NCBI GenBank assembly: GCA_002506015.1 | Contig: DAWR01000155.1 | Span: forward strand, 1,023 to 6,028 | From: Candidatus Methanogasteraceae archaeon UBA261 | GTDB taxonomy: Archaea; Halobacteriota; Methanosarcinia; Methanosarcinales; Methanogasteraceae | Length of the DNA stretch: 5,006 nucleotides | Reading direction: 5' to 3' | Shown: positions 1 through 4,666 of the stretch, piece after piece | Layout: every line of letters begins with the position of its first letter | Numbering within the stretch: position 1 is the stretch's first letter | Translations under genes and position numbers: made by a program | Notes under the pieces: generated by a model | What the model was told of the DNA's origin: nothing | The model's database searches: none | Seen by the model: the letters and a program-made list of their open reading frames with translations, nothing else

Positions 1-337
1 TAACGTCAATCAGTTCTTTGAGGTACTCAATAATTTTATCCATCGTGCCATCCGCTTCCCCCTCGCACACAAGTCTATAAAAATCATCGTAGTCCCCAGT
101 GGCATCAGCATACTCAACTTCAACAGCATCAACGTCAATCAGAGTGTTTTTGATCCGTATCGCATCAATAAATCTGTCCAGATCACCGTCTTCGCTCTCT
201 GCGATTATCCTGACCCGCCCATCATCAAGATTCTGGACAAACCCGGTCAACCCAAGGACTTTTGCGATCGTAATCACTTTTGCTCTGTAGCCCACGTTTT
301 GAACCGTTCCGGACACTACCGCTCTGATCTTCTTCAT
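1..337 (-). CDS. Acylphosphatase-domain protein, C-terminus cut off by window edge
   Basis: Acylphosphatases hydrolyse carboxyl-phosphate bonds such as those in 1,3-bisphosphoglycerate and are small cytoplasmic alpha/beta proteins. The visible 112 residues start MKKIRAVVSGTVQNVGYR, which matches the family signature (G-x-V-Q-x-V-x-[FY]-R), followed by GFVQNLDDGRV. The two catalytic residues are present, Arg18 and Asn36, with the same 18-residue spacing as Arg23 and Asn41 of the human enzyme. A minor oddity is Asn14 in place of the usual Gly (VQNVGYR, not VQGVGFR). The domain should end near residue 92, yet the frame stays open through a charged helical stretch (residues 99-110, MDKIIEYLKELI) to the edge, so the protein exceeds the usual ~90 residues. 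ATG at 337 is chosen because the domain begins directly after it. In-frame GTG (346) and TTG (340) alternatives lie just upstream, and an in-frame TGA lies before those. No strong SD site is visible. The fold is confident; the substrate is unknown. Confidence 0.88.
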   Translation of the reverse strand, partial: MKKIRAVVSGTVQNVGYRAKVITIAKVLGLTGFVQNLDDGRVRIIAESEDGDLDRFIDAIRIKNTLIDVDAVEVEYADATGDYDDFYRLVCEGEADGTMDKIIEYLKELIDV

Positions 338-362
338 CAAATCCACTTCTTTTGCGAGCAGT

Positions 363-369
363 CATAAAG
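363..369 (-). promoter_or_regulatory. Possible TATA box for the acylphosphatase gene
   Basis: On the minus strand CTTTATG, preceded by the A-rich CAAAA (BRE-like), is centred about 28 bases before the ATG at 337. That spacing would give a leaderless or nearly leaderless transcript, which fits the absence of a good SD site. The match to the archaeal consensus is only moderate, so this is an inference. Confidence 0.3.
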
Positions 370-454
370 TTTTGCGTATGCTTGACCCGGGGTGTGCCGT
401 GAACTGCCACACTACAAGACACAATCGTCAGCCCGACGGTAAACGCACAGGCGG

Positions 455-470
455 GGGGACGCGGGCATGC
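455..470 (+). repeat. 16-base direct repeat, copy 1
   Basis: The sequence GGGGACGCGGGCATGC is found here and again, identically, 99 bases downstream at 554-569. It ends in the palindrome GCATGC. Flanking bases differ between the copies. No function can be assigned; it may be a regulator site or a remnant of a small duplication. Confidence 0.75.
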
Positions 471-553
471 CGGGATGAAGAAAAAGTATCGGAAGACGCT
501 GTACATCTGCTGCCCGGACGCTGGGAATTGCAAGAACACGCACGCGGACGATT

Positions 554-569
554 GGGGACGCGGGCATGC
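554..569 (+). repeat. 16-base direct repeat, copy 2
   Basis: This is an exact copy of 455-470. Its last eight bases form the left arm of an imperfect hairpin with 573-580, which copy 1 does not have. A short T5 run follows at about 591. Confidence 0.75.
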
Positions 570-650
570 AACGCACGCCCAGGCTTGCGCTTTTTCTGTC
601 TCGTTCTATTTTTCTCCGCTTCAGCCAATCATATAGTATACAGCTCTACA

Positions 651-657
651 TATATAA
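651..657 (+). promoter_or_regulatory. TATA box upstream of the short zinc-ribbon ORF
   Basis: TATATAA lies in an AT-rich stretch. A start site about 25 bases downstream would fall near 680, leaving a leader of about 25 bases that carries the AGGAGG site at 691-696. The ordered TATA, SD and start arrangement is what suggests that the ORF at 705 is or was a real gene. Confidence 0.5.
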
Positions 658-690
658 CTTGGAACTATAGATTACTGCCACAGTGGATAT

Positions 691-696
691 AGGAGG
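691..696 (+). promoter_or_regulatory. Shine-Dalgarno site AGGAGG for the GTG at 705
   Basis: AGGAGGATCA closely matches the complement of the archaeal 16S rRNA 3' end. It sits eight bases before the GTG at 705, which is suitable spacing and selects that start. Confidence 0.55.
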
Positions 697-704
697 ATCA
701 AGGG

Positions 705-791
705 GTGCGAAAAAGGCGTCTCTGTGCCCTCTGTGGCGGAAAACTACAAAAAAAACAGATACGGTTTAGCATATCAGCGAGATATCCGTAA
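705..791 (+). pseudogene. Short CxxC ORF resembling the N-terminal half of a YgiT-type zinc ribbon
   Basis: From the GTG at 705 the frame encodes 28 residues and stops at TAA 789-791. The sequence begins MRKRRLCALCGGKLQKKQ and continues with IRFS. CxxCGGKL followed by a basic and beta-strand segment is how YgiT-type zinc-ribbon domains begin. These are typically DNA-binding antitoxins (MqsA-like) or small zinc proteins, and a full domain needs a second CxxCG(E) knuckle about 20-30 residues later. That second half is not found in any of the three plus-strand frames between 791 and 875, so a frameshift cannot rescue it within this interval. I interpret it as a truncated remnant, or possibly a genuine micro-protein that dimerises to bind zinc. 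The intact TATA box and SD site make chance less likely. No toxin-like partner is visible nearby. It converges on the large beta-helix gene. Confidence 0.4.
748..755 (-). terminator. T8 tract, probable second-line terminator of the beta-helix gene
   Basis: The minus strand has eight consecutive T residues here, 120 bases past the stop of the beta-helix gene. Archaeal RNA polymerase terminates at T-rich runs, so this may act as a back-up to the hairpin/T7 signal at 809-851. It overlaps the short plus-strand ORF, where it reads as a run of A residues encoding Gln-Lys-Lys. Confidence 0.4.
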
Positions 792-808
792 CACGAGTTA
801 CCAAATCC

Positions 809-851
809 AAAAAAATGTACACGGCGGCATGCGCAAGCAAACGCTGCCGCC
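809..851 (-). terminator. Hairpin plus T7 terminator of the beta-helix/dockerin gene
   Basis: On the minus strand, 23 bases after the TGA stop, GGCGGCA (851-845) pairs with TGCCGCC (829-823). An inner GCG/CGC pair (844-842 with 833-831) closes an eight-base loop, and one base (830) is bulged. Seven bases after the stem comes TTTTTTT (815-809). The T-run alone is a normal archaeal terminator; the GC-rich stem may also stabilise the transcript 3' end. Confidence 0.6.
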
Positions 852-874
852 TCGGTCTCCGCTGCTCTTCTGTC

Positions 875-3800
875 TCACAGATCGATCGTGCCTGCCGCCG
901 CCTGCATGAGCATGAATACGTCGATGGATGTGACTTCACCGTCGTTGTTGATATCAGCAGCAGCAAGCGTTATCACATTGTTGCACTGGTAGCTACCGGA
1001 TACAATCTGGAGTGCGATTGTTGCGTCTGCGTCAGTGATGTCCCCATCTCCATTGAGATCACCCTTCCGCGGCCACGACTGCATCAGCGGATACCGGTCC
1101 GTGTTGTTGCCGCCAGGAATTGGGTGGGGAACATCTCCGATACCGTTCATGTTATTGTCGGTTCCGTTATAGTCACTCCAGTGGTTGCCTTCAGCGCCAG
1201 TGTCCCACTGATTTATGCCGGTGTCGCAGGCGCTCTGCTCTGTGTTGTTGATTAGGTTGTTGTGGTAGAGCATGTTGTTGTCCGACGACTGCAGGCTGAT
1301 TCCACAGACGTTGTCCGACACCGTGTTGATGTAGAACGCGTTGTTCTCCGAATAACCCATAACAATTCCGAAGATGTTGTTAGAGATCATATTATCCGTC
1401 ACATTACAACAATCAACTTCCCAGAGTATCATTCCGGCGCTCGTATTAGAGAGATCCATATCGTCCGCGGTGATGTTGGTGCAGTTCACGAGAATGACCT
1501 GCCCCGCATCCCGAATCGTGAGATTGGACGCATCCTCAAGGTATGCGAGAGGTTTGCCGTTCACCGTATTGTTCTCAACAGTGTTCCCGCGTGACCACGC
1601 TCCGACATACATCCCGCAATTCCGGAAAGTGTTATTCGCAAGCGTGCTATTGTTCGAAGACGCCACATAGATGCTGTAGTTCGCATTAGAGTCTGCCGTG
1701 TTGTTGCAAAACGTGTTGTTCTCCGAATGCTCCATAAAGATGCCGTCTCCGTTGTAGACGCCGCACCTGCTCAACGCAGTGTTGTTCGATACGTTGTTCA
1801 GAGAGAACGTGTTATTGCTTGAATAGCGGATATGGATGCCGCAGTCGCTGTCAGACACGTTGACCCGCTCGATCCTCGAATCCGTTGTGTGTACGAACAG
1901 TATCCCCTGTGCATTGCCGGTCAGTGTCAGGTTTGCAACCGTCATATTCGTGGAGTTCACAATTCCGACAAAGCCAAAACCGTCCATGACCTGTTCATCC
2001 TGCTGATCAACCAGGTAACAGATCGGTTTTCCATCTACCGTGTTATCTGCATCTATCGTATGGATGTAGTGAGACAGATCGTCGCCAAAAACACCGAAGT
2101 TCCGTGCATTTCCGGACATCGTGTTCTCATAGATTGTGTTGTAGCTCGAGTAGTGCATGTGAATGCCGCCAAGACTGTTGTCAGATGCATTATTTTCGCA
2201 GAGCGTGTTTTCGTTCGAAGAGTTCAGATCGATTCCGTCATATTCGTTCAGGCTAACAGTGTTCTCAGAGAGCGTGTTGCCGTCCGAAGAACGCAGGTCG
2301 ATTCCCACCTCATCATTTGAGCTTACGACGTTCTCACGCAATAGGTTGTCGTTCGAACTCTCCATCTGAATACCACACTCGTTGTCCGATACCGTGTTGC
2401 TCAGTAGCGTGTTTTCGTTCGAAGAGTTCAGATCGATTCCGTGGCGGTTGTCCGATGCAGCATTCTCTTGCATCAGATTGTTGGTGGATCCATACAAGCG
2501 GATGCCGTGCCAGACGTTCGAACTTGCGACGTTTCTCTGCAGTATGCCGTAGTTCGATCCATCTACATAGATGCCATCCTTGTTGTTTGATACACCATTA
2601 CCGGAGAGCGTGTTACCATCCGAGAACGATATGTATATGCCATAGTTTGCATTCGAGTTTACTGTATTGTCGACGAGCGTGTTTTCGTTCGAGTTCGCAA
2701 CAGCAATGCCATCCGTATTATCCGATACATTGTTACCGGAGAGCGTGTTACCACTCGCAGAAGACAGAGATATGCCATAGTTCTCGTTTGAGTGTACCGT
2801 GTTGTATGAGACCGCATTGTCACCCGAACCATCGATCCAGATACCATCGCCATTATTCGATGCGATGTTTTCGGAGAGCACATTTTCGTTTGACGAAGAT
2901 GCCAAACAGATGCCGACGCCACTCTCTAATGCGTTGTTGCCCTGTAACATATTGTTGCTCGAACCATCCAGGGAGATGCCATTCTTATTATCTAATACAT
3001 CGTTACCAGAGAGCGTGTTACCACCCGAGGAAGACAGACGAATACCGCAGTTTGTATTCGAGTTCGCAACATTTCCGGAGATGGCGTTGCTGTTTGAATC
3101 ATATAGGTCGATGCCATCTGCATTGTTGGATGCGTTGTTGTCAGTTATGTTGACATTACTGACACCGGAGAGATAAATTCCACATCTGTTCGAGGTGGCA
3201 TCGTTGTCAGCCAAGGTGTGGTCACCATCGGAATCGAGGATACAGAATCCATGATCGTTCGAAGTTGCGATGTTGTTAGTTATGGTGGTGGTGCTAGAAT
3301 TGGAACTCCGAATACCGGTACCGCCATTAAAACCTGCGAAGTTGTTGGTTACAGTGCTGCCACGCGAATATCCAACAGAGATTCCGGTACCTGTGTTCGA
3401 ACTGACATTGTTGCCGGTCAGGACTGTGTTCTTGCAGGAAGTGACAAGCAGTCCTGCGAATTTGTTCGAACTTACATCGTTAGCTGATACCACGCTATTG
3501 TTCGAGTCGATTATGAAGACGCCCTGGTGGTTGTCCGATGCGTCGTTGTTCTGCAGAGTGGTGTCGACCGAATCGGAAACATAGATGCCAGCATAGCCGC
3601 TTGATTTCACAACATCGCCGAAGACTGTGGTGCCGTTTGAATGTTGTAGCCATATACCCCTCTCCTGACTATCCGATATGTCGTTGTTCTGAAGAGCGAT
3701 GTCGTTTGAATAGGAGACAAAGATGCCGTAATGGTTGTTCGATTTCACAACATTGTCAGAGACGGTGCTGATATTTGAATAATGTAGCCATATACCAGCC

Positions 3801-4330
3801 CAATTTCCATATACATAGTTGTCAGAGACGCTACATTGATCCACGCCCGCGAGATGAAATCCCGCACAACCGTATGCTGTTGCTCCGGACACCTTAAACC
3901 CGGAGAGACTCACACCACTTACGGTCACGTCAAAGACGTGCCCCCTGTTAGCGGTCTGCACGATCACTGTGTCTGCGCTCTCACCTCTAAGCGTGATCTT
4001 CCGATCCACATTCACATTCTCTGTATATGTCCCGGCAGACACGAGCACAGTGTCGCCATCAGACGCGTCGTTCACCCCTTCCTGAATGGTGTCCCATCTG
4101 TGATTTGAAGGGTCATCGCTGAAGCCATCATCCACATAGATCGTCTTTGCAGTTGAAATACCTGCAATCATGGCATTCGTGTAGTCGCCGTCGTTTGTCC
4201 CGGCAGCAGCCGCCATGCCCGTGCATGCGAAAATCGCTGCAACCGCAATTCCCAGTGCGAGCGGAGCGCCCGCGCCATAGCTCATCCTAATAATCGTACG
4301 AAATTTAGTCATATAGTTACGTGTGGTCAA
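875..4330 (-). CDS. Secreted NosD-like right-handed beta-helix protein with C-terminal dockerin domain
   Basis: About 1151 residues, extracellular. Residues 1-43 form a signal peptide: basic n-region (R4, K9, R11, R15), hydrophobic core 22-35, Ala-rich cleavage area 40-43. Residues 62-118 are the N-terminal cap (TIQEGVNDASDGDTVLV, then GTYTENV). From about 150 there are roughly two dozen 22-23-residue coils of the type N-x-x-x-x-N-x-x-x-x-N-x-x-GI, the CASH/NosD beta-helix pattern (PF05048/PF13229). Two 'N-T-V-[DN]-G-K-P' modules (763, 921) and the tail at about 1039-1082 (INQWDTGAEGNHWSDYNG, GIGDVP, DRYPL) are typical of archaeal NosD-like proteins. Residues 1090-1151 are a type I dockerin with both calcium loops (DLNGDGDITDAD; DINNDGEVTSID). 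There are many N-x-S/T sequons and almost no basic residues in the coils. The start is TTG at 4330, seven bases after GGAGGTG; ATG 4310 lies too far from it, and the longer frame to GTG 4417 contains the TATA boxes. Beta-helices of this type often bind or cleave polysaccharide, but no catalytic residues are recognised. The dockerin implies binding to a cohesin partner. Cys36 (IFAC) makes a lipoprotein a weak alternative. Confidence 0.93.
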   Translation of the reverse strand: MTTRNYMTKFRTIIRMSYGAGAPLALGIAVAAIFACTGMAAAAGTNDGDYTNAMIAGISTAKTIYVDDGFSDDPSNHRWDTIQEGVNDASDGDTVLVSAGTYTENVNVDRKITLRGESADTVIVQTANRGHVFDVTVSGVSLSGFKVSGATAYGCAGFHLAGVDQCSVSDNYVYGNWAGIWLHYSNISTVSDNVVKSNNHYGIFVSYSNDIALQNNDISDSQERGIWLQHSNGTTVFGDVVKSSGYAGIYVSDSVDTTLQNNDASDNHQGVFIIDSNNSVVSANDVSSNKFAGLLVTSCKNTVLTGNNVSSNTGTGISVGYSRGSTVTNNFAGFNGGTGIRSSNSSTTTITNNIATSNDHGFCILDSDGDHTLADNDATSNRCGIYLSGVSNVNITDNNASNNADGIDLYDSNSNAISGNVANSNTNCGIRLSSSGGNTLSGNDVLDNKNGISLDGSSNNMLQGNNALESGVGICLASSSNENVLSENIASNNGDGIWIDGSGDNAVSYNTVHSNENYGISLSSASGNTLSGNNVSDNTDGIAVANSNENTLVDNTVNSNANYGIYISFSDGNTLSGNGVSNNKDGIYVDGSNYGILQRNVASSNVWHGIRLYGSTNNLMQENAASDNRHGIDLNSSNENTLLSNTVSDNECGIQMESSNDNLLRENVVSSNDEVGIDLRSSDGNTLSENTVSLNEYDGIDLNSSNENTLCENNASDNSLGGIHMHYSSYNTIYENTMSGNARNFGVFGDDLSHYIHTIDADNTVDGKPICYLVDQQDEQVMDGFGFVGIVNSTNMTVANLTLTGNAQGILFVHTTDSRIERVNVSDSDCGIHIRYSSNNTFSLNNVSNNTALSRCGVYNGDGIFMEHSENNTFCNNTADSNANYSIYVASSNNSTLANNTFRNCGMYVGAWSRGNTVENNTVNGKPLAYLEDASNLTIRDAGQVILVNCTNITADDMDLSNTSAGMILWEVDCCNVTDNMISNNIFGIVMGYSENNAFYINTVSDNVCGISLQSSDNNMLYHNNLINNTEQSACDTGINQWDTGAEGNHWSDYNGTDNNMNGIGDVPHPIPGGNNTDRYPLMQSWPRKGDLNGDGDITDADATIALQIVSGSYQCNNVITLAAADINNDGEVTSIDVFMLMQAAAGTIDL
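2202..2238 (-). repeat. 37-base exact intragenic repeat, copy 1
   Basis: This is identical base for base to 2406-2442, 204 bases (68 codons, three coils) away, in the same reading frame. It encodes the coil core GIDLNSSNENTL. Identity at synonymous positions points to recent duplication or gene conversion within the beta-helix gene and not only protein-level constraint. Confidence 0.85.
2406..2442 (-). repeat. 37-base exact intragenic repeat, copy 2
   Basis: Exact partner of 2202-2238. Outside the 37 bases the flanking coils diverge, so the shared unit is about half of one coil plus the turn. Confidence 0.85.
2598..3023 (-). repeat. Array of 135-base (45-codon) superrepeats within the beta-helix
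   Basis: A 21-base unit (core GAGAGCGTGTTACCA on the plus strand) begins at 2598, 2733 and 3003, with one base difference in the last copy. A diverged copy sits at the expected position, 2868. The spacing is exactly 135 bases or twice that, which is two coils of 22-23 residues. The protein motif is GNTLSGN followed by V-S-N/D-N and DGI. This shows the helix grew by duplicating pairs of coils. Confidence 0.75.
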
Positions 4331-4337
4331 TAACAAA

Positions 4338-4344
4338 CACCTCC
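4338..4344 (-). promoter_or_regulatory. Shine-Dalgarno site GGAGGTG deciding the TTG start at 4330
   Basis: GGAGGTG on the minus strand is a seven-base perfect match to the archaeal anti-SD. Seven bases separate it from TTG 4330-4328, whereas the first downstream ATG (4312-4310) is 25 bases away. This supports TTG initiation of the beta-helix protein. Confidence 0.7.
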
Positions 4345-4348
4345 AGAG

Positions 4349-4365
4349 CGGTATCTCTAATACCG
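4349..4365 (-). promoter_or_regulatory. Small leader hairpin just upstream of the SD site
   Basis: CGGTAT, loop TAGAG, ATACCG forms a perfect six-base-pair stem ending four bases before the SD site on the minus strand. It would be in the mRNA leader if transcription starts from the distal TATA box (4394-4401), but partly or wholly excluded if it starts from the proximal one. A role in translation control is only inference. Confidence 0.4.
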
Positions 4366-4375
4366 ATCTCATCCC

Positions 4376-4381
4376 TATATA
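4376..4381 (-). promoter_or_regulatory. Proximal TATA-like element of the beta-helix gene
   Basis: GGGTATATAGGG on the minus strand. A start about 25 bases downstream would fall near 4352, giving a leader of about 22 bases with the SD site but without an intact hairpin. Its upstream BRE position (GGTGCGG) is less A-rich than that of the distal box. Confidence 0.4.
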
Positions 4382-4393
4382 CCCGCACCATCC

Positions 4394-4401
4394 TATATAT
4401 A
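4394..4401 (-). promoter_or_regulatory. Distal, stronger TATA box of the beta-helix gene
   Basis: TATATATA preceded by the purine-rich GAAGAAGG (BRE-like) on the minus strand. The predicted start near 4372 gives a leader of about 42 bases containing the hairpin (4349-4365) and the SD site (4338-4344). This is the best promoter match before the gene. Confidence 0.6.
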
Positions 4402-4418
4402 CCTTCTTCACACCCACT

Positions 4419-4492
4419 CACAAGTAGGCTATGCAGCGCAGAATATGGGGTCCGAGCATAGCGAATATACGCTACACAAGTAGCTACACAAG
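4419..4492. promoter_or_regulatory. Repeat-rich upstream region, possible operator sites
   Basis: Upstream of the TATA boxes, GCTACACAAG is tandemly repeated at 4471-4480 and 4483-4492 with a 12-base period. A related element, CACAAGTAGGCTA, lies at 4419-4431 (compare CACAAGTAGCTA at 4475-4486). A dyad TAGCG-N6-CGCTA lies at 4459-4474, and GCTATGC/GCATAGC arms at 4428-4434 and 4456-4462 face each other across 21 bases. Clustered direct and inverted elements next to a promoter suggest regulator binding, but no specific factor is recognised. Confidence 0.4.
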
Positions 4493-4566
4493 CGCACACC
4501 ATTGGGCAGATAGTAATCTATAATAATTCATAGTAAAATACAAAACCCACAAAACAAACAGACTGC

Positions 4567-4590
4567 AAAAAAAGGGGGCACAGACGTGCC
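4567..4590 (-). terminator. Hairpin plus T7 terminator after the surface-anchor gene
   Basis: On the minus strand GGCAC, loop GTCT, GTGCC is followed by CCC and TTTTTTT (4573-4567). It lies 77 bases past the TGA at 4667-4669. More T-rich sequence continues to about 4530. It resembles a bacterial intrinsic terminator but also satisfies the archaeal T-tract rule. It separates the upstream surface-protein gene from the beta-helix gene. Confidence 0.6.
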
Positions 4591-4596
4591 AAAAGA

Positions 4597-4647
4597 AGTA
4601 TGCCGAGCTTAAATCGCCATACCACAATGGCGAAAAACTCGCATACT
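4597..4647. other. 51-base nested stem-loop in the 3' region of the surface-anchor gene
   Basis: The outer stem is AGTATGC (4597-4603) with GCATACT (4641-4647), extended by GAG/CTC (4605-4607 with 4638-4640) after a one-base bulge. After an asymmetric internal loop comes an inner perfect stem TCGCCAT (4614-4620) with ATGGCGA (4627-4633) around a six-base loop. It starts 19 bases past the stop codon at 4667. It could be a transcript-stabilising 3' element, a small RNA fold, or a protein-binding dyad; the sequence does not decide. Confidence 0.55.
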
Positions 4648-4666
4648 ATTTAATTTCACTGGTTCA

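Larger units (their letters stand above)
338..704. other. Intergenic region between divergent units (no supported gene)
   Basis: This stretch separates the minus-strand acylphosphatase from the plus-strand short ORF at 705. Its left two-thirds (about 385-600) is GC-rich and holds a 16-base direct repeat at 455-470 and 554-569. A small imperfect hairpin lies at 562-580 (GGGCATGC, loop AAC, GCACGCCC, one A/C mismatch). The right part (about 600-690) is AT-rich and contains the promoter of the short ORF. Several open frames cross the region on both strands, but none has an SD site plus a recognisable domain. Confidence 0.6.

Noticed and set aside
225..539. 104-residue minus-strand frame overlapping the acylphosphatase gene.
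   Set aside because: It overlaps the acylphosphatase coding region in another frame; the latter has the catalytic motif.
475..636. 53-codon plus-strand ORF with a Cys-containing N-terminus (MKKKYRKTLYICC).
   Set aside because: No SD site before its ATG and no family resemblance; it overlaps other equally open frames in GC-rich DNA.
372..692. 106-residue plus-strand frame and the overlapping minus-strand frame at 428-628.
   Set aside because: No SD site and no recognisable domain; the repeated GTRAC peptide is simply the 16-base DNA repeat read in frame.
2198..3160. Regular repeats that could suggest a CRISPR array or satellite DNA.
   Set aside because: Repeats are in frame, degenerate and coding at 22-23-residue periodicity, with no unique-spacer/identical-repeat pattern.
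2200..3500. Repeated GTTCGAA sequences resembling tRNA T-loops.
   Set aside because: They are Ser-Asn codons of the coil turns read on the opposite strand, with no surrounding cloverleaf.
815..3771. Long plus-strand open frames opposite the beta-helix gene (for example 815-1255, 1832-2320, 2317-3153).
   Set aside because: They mirror the repetitive coils of the minus-strand gene, give low-complexity Ser/Cys/Arg or Val-rich peptides without domains, and lack SD sites; the minus-strand protein has clear domain structure.
4331..4417. N-terminal extension of the beta-helix protein to GTG 4417.
   Set aside because: This stretch holds two TATA boxes, a leader hairpin and a strong SD site, and would put 29 extra residues before the signal peptide.
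4431..4525. Short plus-strand ORF of about 30 codons from ATG 4431.
   Set aside because: It has no SD site and lies in the promoter-upstream repeat region; no similarity recognised.
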